Positions 8,748 to 17,900 of a stretch of 64,000 nt of DNA are shown in pieces; the first letter of the stretch is position 1; each line of letters begins with the position of its first letter. The notes beneath the pieces were generated by a model. It did not search any database. It saw only the letters and a list, made by a program, of their open reading frames with translations, and was not told the origin of the DNA. The translations under genes were made by a program, and so were the position numbers. The stretch comes from Alkalihalobacillus trypoxylicola. Lineage in GTDB: Bacteria; Bacillota; Bacilli; Bacillales; Bacillaceae_D. The stretch is taken from positions 1-64,000 of the forward strand of contig NZ_LTAO01000039.1 of assembly GCF_001590785.1 (NCBI RefSeq). Reading direction: 5' to 3'.

Positions 8748-8796
8748 AATGGCTTGATTCGAACTACACTCCCCTACCTTTAAGAATCAGGCCATT
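8748..8796. promoter_or_regulatory. Long inverted repeat between divergent genes
   Basis: AATGGCTTGATTC (8748-8760) pairs with GAATCAGGCCATT (8784-8796), with one mismatch in 13. There is no T-run on the plus strand, so it may be a regulator site or leader structure for the following gene rather than a terminator. Confidence 0.4.
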
Positions 8797-8830
8797 TATG
8801 TTATATTTACAAAAAAGGAGGTCTTTTTAT

Positions 8831-10201
8831 ATGAAGAAGGCTGGTTGGATACTACAGGTAAAGAAGGACGAGATATCGTTACAAGAAAAAGAAATATTTC
8901 TTTATCAACAAAGTAAAGTGGTCACTGCTGTGGGATCTGATCAAAATAAATATTTATTATTCTTTTATAAAAATCGTTTTCTAAACATCATACCCTCGAC
9001 CTCAGCAAAGAAGAGTACCTTTCTTTACGAAATAAAAAAGCACGGAAAACGAGTTCCCGCCCTTTATCCACTATTAACAAAATGGCTGCCTGCTCATACA
9101 AAAATCAAATCTCTTCCCGCTCAGCCCTTTATCCAGAAAATAAAAGACCATTATTCGCTAGAAGAAGCTATTTTAGTTATAAGCCAATTAGACTGTTGGT
9201 TAGATGCATCCTTATTAAAACAACTCATACATGACACGTTTCTTCAATTACGTAGAGGCGGGAAATTACAGGCTGCTTATCGGTTAGGCATGCTACTAGA
9301 TGCTAGATCCTTTCAAAAGGATTGGGTCCATTCACTCATCAGTCAACCTGATTATAAGAATGCTGCCCAGATTTACCAAAAACCCCTTGAAAGCCTGTAC
9401 AACGATGATCCCATTTTTGTAGAGCAAAAAAGTTACCTCTTACTTTCAAAATACGATTCTCTTCTTTTTAAATTATATGAAGAACAGCATCGTACGAATG
9501 ATTCCATTCTTTTACACACCATTCTTTTTTTAGAAAATCCAACAAACCCTAAAGATTTACTTCAAGCTTTAACCAAACACTTAAACAAGATGGAAATCGT
9601 CATGATTTTATTAACGATTAAAAAAAGAATACCGACTTCCTCCACCCTTCATTCTGAGCTTCTTCGTTACTTGTTACAGCTAGGAGAAGAAAAGCAAGCT
9701 CTCAAGCTTTACTTCGCTAGTCAATTGGAATTAGATCTCATAGAAAAAGAAAAACTGCTCGCTATTCTTGAAGAAACGGATCATCCAAAATATGACTTAT
9801 TATTAGTTGAGCCAGATAAGCTATCATATTTGATATCGGGGTCACCACGTAAATTCCAAGCTATCGTTGAGAAATATTTACCATCCTATTTAAATAAATA
9901 TAGCTTAGAGGATATCCATGATTGGCTTGGGAAGCTTTCTATAAAAGAGCCTTTACCAATAAAAAATAACATTGCTAAAATGATTGAGTGGTCAGATAAT
10001 CCAGAGAAGCAATTAGATTTAGGTCACCTATCTTATCAATTGAAGCTCTACGATAAAGCGGTAGAGTGCTTTAGCTGGGAAGTAGAATTGAACCCTGAAA
10101 ATAAGGAGCCTTTAAGTTGGTTAATGAAGTCCTATCAGCATTTAGGAAAAAAAGAAGAGGCTAAGTGGTGTAATAAATTATTATTAGAACAACGAAGTTA
10201 A
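8831..10201 (+). CDS. Uncharacterised protein with C-terminal TPR-like repeats
   Basis: 456 residues, no signal peptide or membrane segment. It is rich in Leu, Lys and Glu and looks all-helical after about residue 110. The last 60 residues read like tetratricopeptide repeats (LDLGHLSYQLKLYDKAVECF, SWEVELNPENKEPLSWLMKSY, LGKKEEAKWCNKLL). The N-terminus has short strand-like segments (GWILQVKKDEISL, YLLFFYKNRFLNII). The start at 8831 follows AAAGGAGGT closely; an earlier in-frame ATG at 8798 precedes that site and is unlikely. I do not recognise a specific family; probably a protein-interaction scaffold (inference). It is followed by its own terminator and lies between convergent and divergent neighbours, so it is monocistronic. 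Confidence 0.75.
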   Translation: MKKAGWILQVKKDEISLQEKEIFLYQQSKVVTAVGSDQNKYLLFFYKNRFLNIIPSTSAKKSTFLYEIKKHGKRVPALYPLLTKWLPAHTKIKSLPAQPFIQKIKDHYSLEEAILVISQLDCWLDASLLKQLIHDTFLQLRRGGKLQAAYRLGMLLDARSFQKDWVHSLISQPDYKNAAQIYQKPLESLYNDDPIFVEQKSYLLLSKYDSLLFKLYEEQHRTNDSILLHTILFLENPTNPKDLLQALTKHLNKMEIVMILLTIKKRIPTSSTLHSELLRYLLQLGEEKQALKLYFASQLELDLIEKEKLLAILEETDHPKYDLLLVEPDKLSYLISGSPRKFQAIVEKYLPSYLNKYSLEDIHDWLGKLSIKEPLPIKNNIAKMIEWSDNPEKQLDLGHLSYQLKLYDKAVECFSWEVELNPENKEPLSWLMKSYQHLGKKEEAKWCNKLLLEQRS

Positions 10202-10227
10202 AAAGTTTTTTTCTTACAACCTAAAAA

Positions 10228-10269
10228 AGGCTGTCCATTCAAGTCACTATATGACCTGAGCGACAGCCT
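10228..10269. terminator. Bidirectional terminator
   Basis: AGGCTGTC (10228-10235) pairs with GACAGCCT (10262-10269), flanked by an A-run and CATTTTTAG, between the convergent TPR-like and DUF2294 genes. Confidence 0.65.
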
Positions 10270-10274
10270 CATTT

Positions 10275-10637
10275 TTAGGATGAAAACTTCTTCTCAATAT
10301 CCTCATCAAATACAAAAATCGACATTCCAAAATCTCTTTCAATATCAATATCTACAAATAAATGTAAAAACCTGCACTGCAATAGTCTCTCCATCTCTAA
10401 AGGAGGATTTTTTCGATACATTCCCTTAACCATTTCTGTCCTAGCAGCCCTTAGCATTTGTTTCCCCTCATCAGCTGTCGCAATAAATTTCTCAACAGGT
10501 GAAAGGTTTCCCTCCATTTCACATATCGCCCAATTCTTTGTAAAGGTCGTCTTAATTTGACTTGGCCCTTTTCCCATATGCTTTTTTCGATGAGATTTTA
10601 CTAAGTTACTAAATTCAGCTTCATACCTTTTTATCAT
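10275..10637 (-). CDS. DUF2294 family protein
   Basis: About 120 residues from ATG 10637 (MIKRYEAEFSNLVKSHRKKHMGKGPS). The segment GKGPSQIKTTFTKNWAICEMEGNLSPVEKFIA and the final FVDIDIERDFGMSIFVFDEDIEK are what I recall of DUF2294 proteins, small soluble proteins common in Bacillaceae with no settled function. The ORF is open upstream to an ATG at 10679, but family length and a GAGGGGAG site favour 10637. It begins 50 bases after the MFS transporter stop and may be co-transcribed with it. Confidence 0.7.
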   Translation of the reverse strand: MIKRYEAEFSNLVKSHRKKHMGKGPSQIKTTFTKNWAICEMEGNLSPVEKFIATADEGKQMLRAARTEMVKGMYRKNPPLEMERLLQCRFLHLFVDIDIERDFGMSIFVFDEDIEKKFSS

Positions 10638-10686
10638 TTTTAGATTCGCTCCCCTCAACCTTTGAAAGCGAATCAACATTCTCTGC

Positions 10687-11946
10687 TTAGCTAGCTAATT
10701 TTTCTTTCACTTTGACCGCTTCCTTTATACTCTTTATATCTATTCTTATCATAAGAGAAACGATTAAAGCAACTACAAACAGTCCACCAAAAATGTACAA
10801 AGTCCCTGCATAGCTATTAGTTGCTTCTTTCACCCATGAAGCAATACTTGGTCCAACAAGACCAGCAGCGGCCCACGCAGTTAATATATATCCATGAATA
10901 GCACCGAGCTGCTTCGTTCCAAAGATATCACCAATATATGCTGGCACGGATGAAAAACCGCCACCATAACAGGTCATAATTAAAAATAATACCAACTGAA
11001 AAACAAGGACAGAACTAATATTGGGTAATAAGAAGAAGGCAACCATTTGAATAACAAAAAAAGTAGAGTATACAAGCGGTCTTCCTAAATAATCTGAAAT
11101 CGTTGCCCAGCCAATACGTCCAAGACCATTAAAAACACCCATGAGTCCTACCATTGTTGCAGCCACCGCAACGGATACCCCTAAAAGCTCTTGTGCCATC
11201 GGAGAAGCAATAGAGAGAATGGCAATTCCACAAGTGATATTAATAAAGAGCATTGACCATAGAAACCAAAATCGTTTCGTCTTAATTGCTTGATTAGCGG
11301 TTAATTGAGCCAAATCAGCTTTCACAGAACGTTTTCCTTCTTGAAAGCCTTCCATATAACCGACAGGTGGTTTTTCTAAGTATAATGAAGAGGTAATCAT
11401 AATGCAGAAGTAAGCTCCTCCTAATATAAAGAAGGTAGATGGTATTCCGACTGCATCAATCATAAAAGCGATAACAGGACTAGCGACCATAGAAGCGAAC
11501 CCAAATCCCATAATGGCTAAACCAGTCGCTAGACCTCTACGATCTGGAAACCATTTGACTAAAGTTGAAACAGGTGTGATATAACCAACCCCTAATCCAA
11601 TTCCACCTAGCACCCCATAGCATACATACAATAACCAAAGTGATTCAATAGAAGTGGCAAAGCCTGCTCCTAGCATTCCGATCCCAAAAAAACTGGCAGC
11701 TACCAACCCTGATATTCTAGGTCCATATTTTTCAACAAAATGACCCATAAAAGCGGCCGATAACCCTAGAAAAAGAATGGCAATACTAAAGGTGAGCGAA
11801 ACAGCACTCAATTCCCATCCATAAGTTTCTATTAAAGGATTTGTATACACACTCCAAGCATAAACAGAACCGATTGAAATATGAATTCCAACAGCGGATA
11901 AAGCAATAAGCCAACGATTTTTAAGCTTTTTCTCTCTTATATCCAT
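10687..11946 (-). CDS. OFA-family MFS transporter (oxalate/formate or lactate antiporter-like)
   Basis: 419 residues with 12 predicted membrane helices. The first helix and loop, IHISIGSVYAWSVYTNPLIE, and the motif GLGVGYITPVSTLVKWFPDRRGLATGLAIMGFG are characteristic of the oxalate:formate antiporter (OxlT/OFA) family, which in Bacillota also includes L-lactate and other monocarboxylate carriers. The start at 11946 has AAGGAGG nine bases upstream. Substrate cannot be told from sequence alone. Transcribed away from htpX and separated from it by a 740-base gene-free region. Confidence 0.88.
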   Translation of the reverse strand: MDIREKKLKNRWLIALSAVGIHISIGSVYAWSVYTNPLIETYGWELSAVSLTFSIAILFLGLSAAFMGHFVEKYGPRISGLVAASFFGIGMLGAGFATSIESLWLLYVCYGVLGGIGLGVGYITPVSTLVKWFPDRRGLATGLAIMGFGFASMVASPVIAFMIDAVGIPSTFFILGGAYFCIMITSSLYLEKPPVGYMEGFQEGKRSVKADLAQLTANQAIKTKRFWFLWSMLFINITCGIAILSIASPMAQELLGVSVAVAATMVGLMGVFNGLGRIGWATISDYLGRPLVYSTFFVIQMVAFFLLPNISSVLVFQLVLFLIMTCYGGGFSSVPAYIGDIFGTKQLGAIHGYILTAWAAAGLVGPSIASWVKEATNSYAGTLYIFGGLFVVALIVSLMIRIDIKSIKEAVKVKEKLAS

Positions 11947-11952
11947 CTCCAA

Positions 11953-12530
11953 ACTCCTCCTTTTTTATTGAGATCAATCATATAAAAAAATCGCCACACT
12001 TTATTAAAACGAATAGGCAAAATAATGCACATACGCTCTAATGAAGCACGACGATTAGATTAAGCAGGATACGCTACTTAACGACCAATTTTTATCGTAA
12101 TTTTTTATTAGATTAAGTCTAAACAGGTTCGCTATCTAAATCTTAATCTTATGTTTCCTTACTTACATTTTAAGCTTTAAAAAAAGTGGTTTCAATGGCT
12201 TTCACCCTATGTTCATGTAAAAGACATCTATCACTCCCTCATAATAAAACACTTACAATTCTTGCCTCAATGTACGCTTAAAAAGTTCCTCTACTAATGA
12301 ATTCATGATATTTTTATGTCTTTTTATATGGATTGTTCTCAATTTTGTGCTTTTTTTATGCAAAAAAGACTGAGAGGAAATGCAAGCGGAGAAATCTAAA
12401 AGATTTAGGTTTCTTGCTTCCCTAACAAACCCCGCTAGAGTCCATCTTGCACAAAGAATCTATCCGTTCAACAGAAAGAGTCAGGGACAATACCCCATGA
12501 ATGAATGATTCCACCATTTTAGGTCCCCGC
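11953..12530. other. Gene-free stretch upstream of the MFS gene
   Basis: AT-rich, no credible gene on either strand. A short palindrome AAATCTAAAAGATTT lies near 12395. The segment 12530-12680 belongs to repeat family A. Confidence 0.4.
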
Positions 12531-12680
12531 CTGTTCACTTCCACAAGCACACTTTTCCATTTAATCATTCAAAAAAACCCTCCATTTTTCACAGTAAGGA
12601 GGGTTTATGGTTCGTTCTTGATGTTTGCATCCATTACACATCATTTCAAATATTGCTATATGAGATGATATAAAAACAGG
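12530..12680. repeat. Dispersed intergenic repeat, family A, copy 3
   Basis: Shares CCTGTTCACTTCC, the hairpin AAACCCTCC...GGAGGGTTT (12577-12608) and the tail GGTTCGTTCTTGATGTTTGCATCCATTACACATCATTTC with 26582-26655 and 290-350. On the minus strand the hairpin is followed by seven T's and can terminate htpX. Confidence 0.6.
12577..12608 (-). terminator. Terminator downstream of htpX, within repeat A
   Basis: AAACCCTCC pairs with GGAGGGTTT; read on the minus strand it is followed by TTTTTTTGAATG. It lies about 80 bases beyond the htpX stop. Confidence 0.6.
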
Positions 12681-12684
12681 TACT

Positions 12685-13590
12685 TTACATTTGCTCTAAA
12701 CGGGAAATTCTATCATCAATATCTGGGTGTGTGGAGAAAAGACTTCCTCGTTTCTTACTACTAATTTTCATCGTTTGAACAGCAGAGTCATCACTGCGGT
12801 CATTTTTCATGGAAGCTCGTTCTATATGTACCTTTAATGAACGAAGGGCGTGAGCCATTTTATCTCTACCAGCTAAATCGGCACCGCCACGGTCTGCATG
12901 AAACTCTCTATGTCGAGAGTATGCATTGACGACAAGGCTTCCTAAAATGGATAATAAAATATCAAAGATAATTAAGGTAGCAAAATGAACAATAAAACGA
13001 TATTGATCAGGTACCGCTCTTGAAGCAACGGTTGCAATAATTCTGGATATAAACACGACAAATGTGTTAATAACCCCTTGCAGTAGCGTCATTGTTACCA
13101 TATCACCATTTGCGATATGAGCCACTTCATGAGCAATAACACCCTCTACAGCATCATTATCCATTTCGTTTATTAAGCCCGCAGAAACAGCTACTAATGA
13201 GCGTTTTTTAGTTGGGCCTGTCGCAAAAGCATTCACTTCTGGCGAATGATAAATCCCCACTTCAGGCATATGCGTTAAACCAGCAGCTCGAGATAAGCGG
13301 TGAACCTTTTCGACAATATCACGTTCTATAGCAGATAATGATTCATCAGGATTTAAGATTTTTACCTTCATCATTTTCTTTGCTACCCATCTAGACATAG
13401 CAAGGGAAATAAAGGCACCTGTAAAACCTACAAGAATAGAAAATATACCGATGGCTAAAAAGTTAATACCTTGTTCAGTTGAAAAACTTAAGTCCAAAGG
13501 TGTTAAAGTAGTAATAGCCGTCCAAACGACTAAAATCGTAACCATCACGGCAACGTTTGTCACTAAAAACATTAAAATACGCTTTCCCAT
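12685..13590 (-). CDS. htpX: Protease HtpX (M48B, membrane zinc metallopeptidase)
   Basis: 301 residues. Two membrane helices near residues 7-60, then the cytosolic catalytic domain with zinc motif HEVAH at 154-158 ([18 protein letters not shown]), the helper ENxxR-like helices, and the third ligand region [19 protein letters not shown]. The C-terminus carries [17 protein letters not shown], typical of HtpX. It degrades misfolded membrane proteins. AGGAGG six bases before the ATG supports the start. This is the second M48 peptidase in the window besides the ankyrin fusion. Confidence 0.95.
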   Translation of the reverse strand: MGKRILMFLVTNVAVMVTILVVWTAITTLTPLDLSFSTEQGINFLAIGIFSILVGFTGAFISLAMSRWVAKKMMKVKILNPDESLSAIERDIVEKVHRLSRAAGLTHMPEVGIYHSPEVNAFATGPTKKRSLVAVSAGLINEMDNDAVEGVIAHEVAHIANGDMVTMTLLQGVINTFVVFISRIIATVASRAVPDQYRFIVHFATLIIFDILLSILGSLVVNAYSRHREFHADRGGADLAGRDKMAHALRSLKVHIERASMKNDRSDDSAVQTMKISSKKRGSLFSTHPDIDDRISRLEQM

Positions 13591-13756
13591 ACAAATCCTC
13601 CTGTGATAATAATAATTATTATTTTAACACGAAATATCTATTAGGAAGTATCCAATTTACAAAAACATAATTTCACATGAAGTACATTCGCCTATTCTAG
13701 TAAGTCTCTCTATGATAAACTTCAAATACAGAATTTGTTTCATAAGAGGTGGTCTC

Positions 13757-14629
13757 ATGACAAAAAGCAAAAAAATACGCAGTGCTGAAGCTGTTAAAAA
13801 AATACAATCGATGTTCTCTTGTCCTTATTGTTCTACTTCAATGACTGTAGTAAATCTACAAAGTTTAGTGTGCCAAAATCGCCATACCTTTGATTTTGCC
13901 AAACAAGGATACCTTAATTTACTTCGAGCAAGTCCAAACAACCAATATAATCAAAAGTTATTTCTAGCGCGCAAAGAAATGATTATAGAAGGGCAATTGT
14001 TTGCGGAATTGCATAAAAAAATTTCTGAAATCATTACTAACTATTTTCAAAGAGAAAACCATATAACGATGCTTGATCTTGGATGTGGTGAAGGCTCTCA
14101 TCTAGAAATGATCGCCAAGCAAATGATTCAAAATGTAACGGGTATAGGTATGGACATTTCAAAGGAAGGAATTTTACAGGCTTCCAAAAGCTATGATGAT
14201 TATACTTGGATTGTGGGGGACCTTACTCACTCACCGTTTTCTAATCATAACTTAGATGTTGTTTTAAATATTCTGTCACCATCCAATTATCTAGAATTTT
14301 CAAGGTTGCTAAAGTCAGAAGGGCTTCTTATAAAGGTCATACCACGAAACCTCTATTTAATAGAATTGAGACAATTTTTTTATAACGATGAGGACACAAA
14401 TACCTATGATAACCAAAAAACAACCAAACGATTTTCTGAGCATTTTAATCATTACGAAACGTTCACGATTACATATGAAAAAGAATTAAAACCTGAATCT
14501 TTTTCAAATTTAGTTGAAATGACACCACTGACCTGGTCTGTATCAGAAACAAAAATAGCACAATTTCTTCAGGATCCTCCCCCAAAGATAACGGTCGATT
14601 TTGATGTGTTAGTTGGCTATAATCATTAA
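13757..14629 (+). CDS. RlmA-like 23S rRNA guanine methyltransferase
   Basis: 290 residues. The N-terminus has a Cys4-type zinc ribbon (CPYCSTSM ... CQNRHTFD), followed by FAKQGYLNLL, as in RlmA/TlrB proteins that methylate G745/G748 of 23S rRNA. The SAM-binding motif MLDLGCGEGSHLEMIAKQM is near residue 95, then GIGMDISKEG and NILSPSNYLEF. The start at 13757 has AAGAGGTGG just upstream; an earlier in-frame ATG lacks a site. Methylation of this loop can modulate macrolide-type antibiotic binding in some relatives. Sequence identity to characterised members cannot be measured here. Confidence 0.85.
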   Translation: MTKSKKIRSAEAVKKIQSMFSCPYCSTSMTVVNLQSLVCQNRHTFDFAKQGYLNLLRASPNNQYNQKLFLARKEMIIEGQLFAELHKKISEIITNYFQRENHITMLDLGCGEGSHLEMIAKQMIQNVTGIGMDISKEGILQASKSYDDYTWIVGDLTHSPFSNHNLDVVLNILSPSNYLEFSRLLKSEGLLIKVIPRNLYLIELRQFFYNDEDTNTYDNQKTTKRFSEHFNHYETFTITYEKELKPESFSNLVEMTPLTWSVSETKIAQFLQDPPPKITVDFDVLVGYNH

Positions 14630-14763
14630 CACTGATCTTATACGATCCATTTTTTTGCTGATTTAGCCACTTCTCTTTTCCTCTTTCCTTAGAGAAAAAG
14701 GTAGAGCAGTACCTATCAAAGCATAGAACGAGTTCTTTATCATAAAAAGGAGATTTAAATAAA

Positions 14764-15228
14764 ATGAAAACAATGAGCAGTGGACCTTGGATCATTGAGG
14801 TTAACCTTGAAAAAAACAAAGAATGGTATGATGAAAATCCTACTATTAGCTGTACTTGTGATTATTGTGCTAATTATAAATTAGCTTGTGATACATTTCC
14901 TTCCTCTGTAAAGAATTTTTTTAATACGCTAGGGATTGACCCTCAAAAGGAAGGAGAAGTTTCGCATTATGTTGAAAACGAGGATGGAACTCATCTTTAC
15001 AGTGTGTTCTATCATTTTTATGGGGCGATCATAAAAGGACCCAAAAAGGAAGGAACTTACCACAAACTCCCGCATTCATCATTTGGGAAGAATGAAAGTA
15101 TTGACATTGGACTTCATACCGACTTAGAATTAGTCCCTTCATCTATGACTGAACCGGTTATTCAATTAGAAATTGCAGAAATATTGATTCCTTGGCTGTT
15201 AAAAAAAGAAGAGGATGTAAACTCCTAG
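14764..15228 (+). CDS. Uncharacterised cysteine-containing protein
   Basis: 154 residues, soluble. An N-terminal motif CTCDYCANYKLAC (residues about 29-41) has four cysteines that could bind a metal. The rest (NTLGIDPQKEGEVSHYVE, YSVFYHFYGAIIKG) looks like a small mixed alpha/beta domain. I do not recognise a named family. AAGGAG is 11 bases before the ATG at 14764; a second ATG three codons later is equally possible. It follows the methyltransferase gene by 134 bases in the same direction. Confidence 0.65.
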   Translation: MKTMSSGPWIIEVNLEKNKEWYDENPTISCTCDYCANYKLACDTFPSSVKNFFNTLGIDPQKEGEVSHYVENEDGTHLYSVFYHFYGAIIKGPKKEGTYHKLPHSSFGKNESIDIGLHTDLELVPSSMTEPVIQLEIAEILIPWLLKKEEDVNS

Positions 15229-15247
15229 GAGCTACTTCCTCTTTTTT
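15201..15247. terminator. Probable bidirectional terminator
   Basis: A-rich AGAGGA pairs with TCCTCT followed by seven T's, with an inner CTCCTAGGAG palindrome, between two convergent genes. Confidence 0.5.
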
Positions 15248-15789
15248 TATAACACATGTTTTAAGCTTTTAGTATTTTTCTTCGACCATAAATGTGCTTG
15301 TTCAGCAATGCTCTTTACCATTTGTTGTTTTTTACTTTGATAGTCATCATGACTGTGAGGGTACCGTTTTAGTAAACTCCATTTCAGTTGTCCATATTCC
15401 TTTGCCACATCTGCATGTTCAAGTAGATAATGCTTAAAATTCAGATGAGTGACAATTTGTGGGTGACCCTCTTCGAAAATATGAACATGATGGGTTCGAT
15501 TATTTCCACCCTTTTCGAAGTATCTCCTTCCTTTAATACCGTTCTCTCCTTTCGTTTCATATCCTAAATCATTCATCTCACTATGATGATTTGCAACACA
15601 TTCAATTTTTGAAACAATTATTAATATGTCAATAATCGGCTTAGCGCAACCAACCGTTGCAATCGATGTACTACCAATATGATGAATGTCTATACAATCT
15701 TCTTTAAATATATCTTTCAGTTTTACTTCTTCTAATAAGAATAGAACCTTCCATTCTTCACTCCACGGCTGAATATTTGTTTTTCTCAT
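15247..15789 (-). CDS. GrpB family protein (UPF0157, nucleotidyltransferase-like)
   Basis: 180 residues. It shows the family signatures PWSEEWKVLF, IDIHHIGSTSIATVGCAKPIIDILIIV, GRRYFEKGGNNRTHHVHIFEEG and a C-terminal YQSKKQQMV segment. GrpB proteins share the nucleotidyltransferase fold; their substrate is not settled and the family is often called glutamate-rich protein B. The ATG at 15789 follows AAGGAAGG. It starts 34 bases after the AraC-type regulator gene and runs the same way, so it may be co-transcribed. Confidence 0.85.
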   Translation of the reverse strand: MRKTNIQPWSEEWKVLFLLEEVKLKDIFKEDCIDIHHIGSTSIATVGCAKPIIDILIIVSKIECVANHHSEMNDLGYETKGENGIKGRRYFEKGGNNRTHHVHIFEEGHPQIVTHLNFKHYLLEHADVAKEYGQLKWSLLKRYPHSHDDYQSKKQQMVKSIAEQAHLWSKKNTKSLKHVL

Positions 15790-15822
15790 CTCAACCTTCC
15801 TTTCAAGCACATTCTCATCTAC

Positions 15823-16716
15823 TTAAAGTGTATCTGATTCAAAAGTTAAGTTGACTGGTTCTTCATTCATATCAGTTGTATAATCCATATTGGTCGTGGG
15901 AACGGTTAAGTCTACTTCCTCAAATTTAAGATTATCGATCCAAATATGGCCCCGACCTGCTAACAATGCCCCAAAAGAAATAGAGCTGCTTTCCGCGGAT
16001 ACATCTAAAATGATTTCATAATAATTCCAATCCGTATCTTCTGTTACAGAACGATTATTCATATTATCAAATTGAAGTACATCTCCAAATCGGCTATCAA
16101 CCCTCATCCAAAAAGCCGCTGAGCCTTCTAAATCCTTGGTTTTTAAAAAGCCTGATAGCTTTACTCTTTTATTTAAAAATCGCTCTGCTTTAAATTGTTG
16201 CATAAGCGTTCCAAATTCATCTGCTGTATGCGACTCTTCCTTTTTTGATTTTAAATAACCTGAACTTCTGCCTTTATGAAAGGTTTGATGATCGATTCCA
16301 ATTTCATATAAATTTGTGTTGGTTCCACTTAAAATCCACCCTTTTAAATCTTCAGACTTCATTTTTACGTCCTCCTTATGATAGACAATTTTTGAAATAA
16401 TTTTTCTATACTTTCCTGGGGGAAGGTGATACATCCTTTGGAAAGCCCTCGTAAAAGCTTCCTGTGATTCAAAACCATAATAAAATGCGATATCTATTAT
16501 TTTTTCTTCTGAAAATAATAGCATTTTGGCTGCATTGGTTAATCTTCTACTTCGAATATAGTCCATTATGCTTTCGCCGATTATACCCTGAAAAATACGA
16601 TGAAAATGATATTTTGAGTATCCAACATGTTTTGCGATTATATCTACCGTCAATTCTTTTTCTAAATTGCCTTCTATAAATGTAATACTCTCATTTATAG
16701 CTTTTTCGTATTTCAT
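15823..16716 (-). CDS. AraC-family regulator with a beta-sandwich (carbohydrate-binding-like) C-terminal domain
   Basis: 297 residues. The two AraC helix-turn-helix motifs are at the N-terminus (LTVDIIAKHVGYSKYHFHRIFQG; IIDIAFYYGFESQEAFTRAFQRMYHLPPGKYRK, residues 1-105). The remaining 190 residues read like a beta-sandwich: FLNKRVKLSGFLKTKDLEGSAAFWMRVD, WNYYEIILDVSAESSSISFGALLAGRGHIWIDNLKFEEVD, similar in pattern to CBM-type domains seen on glycosidases. N-terminal DNA-binding with a C-terminal ligand domain is the SoxS/Rob-like layout. GGGGAG lies upstream of the ATG. The ligand is unknown. Confidence 0.82.
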   Translation of the reverse strand: MKYEKAINESITFIEGNLEKELTVDIIAKHVGYSKYHFHRIFQGIIGESIMDYIRSRRLTNAAKMLLFSEEKIIDIAFYYGFESQEAFTRAFQRMYHLPPGKYRKIISKIVYHKEDVKMKSEDLKGWILSGTNTNLYEIGIDHQTFHKGRSSGYLKSKKEESHTADEFGTLMQQFKAERFLNKRVKLSGFLKTKDLEGSAAFWMRVDSRFGDVLQFDNMNNRSVTEDTDWNYYEIILDVSAESSSISFGALLAGRGHIWIDNLKFEEVDLTVPTTNMDYTTDMNEEPVNLTFESDTL

Positions 16717-16881
16717 ACTCTCACTCTCCCCCTCAAAACCATCATACTAAAATGCCTTTGTCTATTTTTGATTTACTTTGCTTTTTTATAAAGAATCATT
16801 TCCAAACAAAAAAACCAACAACACTATGCTACAAGTGCTTGGTTTTTGAATGGTTTATCCAATATATATTCAGGGTGTTGA

Positions 16882-17367
16882 TTACATCCTCGATGATCTT
16901 CTTTCTAATAAAATGGTATCTCGCCATTTGCCATCTAGCTGAGCAATTTTCTCTCTTCTCCCGACAACACGAAACCCATTGGAGCGATGAATATGTAAGC
17001 TTGCTTTATTTTCAGGAAAAATATTTGCTTGCAGAGTCCAGATTCCGTTCTTTTCACTTTCTTTCACTAAATGCTCTAATAATTTTTTCCCTAATCCTTT
17101 TCCACCATGCTTTAAAGCCACATAAATGCTTACTTCTGCTACACCTTTATAGACCTCTCGATTAGATACGGGACTAAGAGCCGCCCAGCCTAGAACCTCC
17201 AAATCATGAACAATCATAAAACGGCAAAACGTCAGATGACTTTTATTCCATTCTTCCCATATCGGTGCTTTAAGTTGGAAGGATGCATTTCTTGTTTGTA
17301 AGCCTTCTTCATAAATAGCGTGAATATCGTTCCAATTCTCCTCATCAAACCTATCAATTCTTAACAC
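16882..17367 (-). CDS. GNAT N-acetyltransferase, phosphinothricin acetyltransferase-like
   Basis: About 161 residues. The order of motifs matches the Pat/Bar/YwnH group: IYEEGLQTRNASFQ, GWAALSPVSNREVYKGVAEVSIYV, HGGKGLGKKLLEHLV (acetyl-CoA pyrophosphate loop), then NIFPENKASLHIHRSNGFRVVGRREKIAQLDGKWRDTILLER. Family members acetylate phosphinothricin, methionine sulfoximine or similar amines; the real substrate is not evident. The GTG at 17367 was chosen because GGAGG lies seven bases upstream; GTG codons at 17373 and 17385 are alternatives. Confidence 0.85.
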   Translation of the reverse strand: MLRIDRFDEENWNDIHAIYEEGLQTRNASFQLKAPIWEEWNKSHLTFCRFMIVHDLEVLGWAALSPVSNREVYKGVAEVSIYVALKHGGKGLGKKLLEHLVKESEKNGIWTLQANIFPENKASLHIHRSNGFRVVGRREKIAQLDGKWRDTILLERRSSRM

Positions 17368-17459
17368 ATCCACCCCTCCATCCACTTTTATAGATAATTA
17401 AATATTCAAAATATAACATAGAAAGTGTCAATTCTCAATGAAGATTTTTATTTATCTAA

Positions 17460-17690
17460 TTGAATCAATTTCATCATTCCTATCTTATAATGAAAACCTA
17501 GCGATTAGGTGTTTGATTTTCACTATAGGTAGTTGCTTTCCCAAGGGCTTGTTTTCAGCTAACTCCGACTACGCAGAGCTTCGTCAGAGTGGATCTTTAA
17601 ACGGCGCTGATCCTTTGGGAGTCACTACCTACCGTTACAATCAAGTACATTTTTATAATGAATGTTTGGTTTTATTCACTTAAACCCATT
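17460..17690. repeat. MITE-like repeat, family B, copy 1
   Basis: Begins TTGAATCAATTTCATCATT. It contains the family core: AGGTAG.TGCTTTCCCAAGG, GGCTTGT.TTCAGCTAACTC, CTTCGTCAGAGTGGATCTT and CCTTTGGGAGTCACTACCT, then TACATTTTTATAATGAATG and GGTTTTATTCACTTA. The two ends of the core (AGGTAG... and ...CTACCT) are inverted relative to each other. No protein is plausible here. Confidence 0.75.
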
Positions 17691-17822
17691 CATCATTTTT
17701 ATCTTTTAATGAAAACCGAACGATTAGGTTTTTGAAATTCACTTTAGGTAGATGCTTTCCCAAGGGTTTGTCGTCAGCTAACTCCGCTCCGACTACGAAG
17801 TACATCGTCACATACGTAATCA
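17691..17822. repeat. MITE-like repeat, family B, copy 2 (3' truncated)
   Basis: Directly follows copy 1. It has the left half (CATCATTTTTATCTTTTAATGAAAACC, AGGTAGATGCTTTCCCAAGG, GTCAGCTAACTCCG) but degenerates after TACATCGTCA, so the right arm is missing. Confidence 0.65.
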
Positions 17823-17838
17823 TTTATTTAAATTTTTA

Positions 17839-17866
17839 TGAACCTTTTGCTTCTGTTATTTGTATA
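17839..17866 (+). promoter_or_regulatory. Possible ECF-type promoter of the second sigma operon
   Basis: TGAACC (17839-17844), 16 bases, TGTATA (17861-17866), resembling the TGAAC-N16-CGTATA form of ECF promoters. It lies 35 bases before the first gene of the operon, suggesting autoregulation. Confidence 0.4.
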
Positions 17867-17900
17867 GTTAGTAAAAAGTAAAAGAAAAGGGGATGTTTTA

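Noticed and set aside
8748-8796. Long hairpin considered as a terminator of the upstream region
   Set aside because: No T-run follows on the plus strand, and no plus-strand gene lies upstream to terminate.
14469-14819. 116-residue minus-strand frame across the gap after the methyltransferase gene
   Set aside because: It overlaps two plus-strand genes at both ends and has no ribosome site or domain.
17438-17683. 81-residue plus-strand open frame
   Set aside because: It lies wholly in repeat B copy 1; similar frames in copies 3 (19543-19770) and 6 (37993-38196) start and end differently, no ribosome site precedes them, and they follow the repeat sequence.
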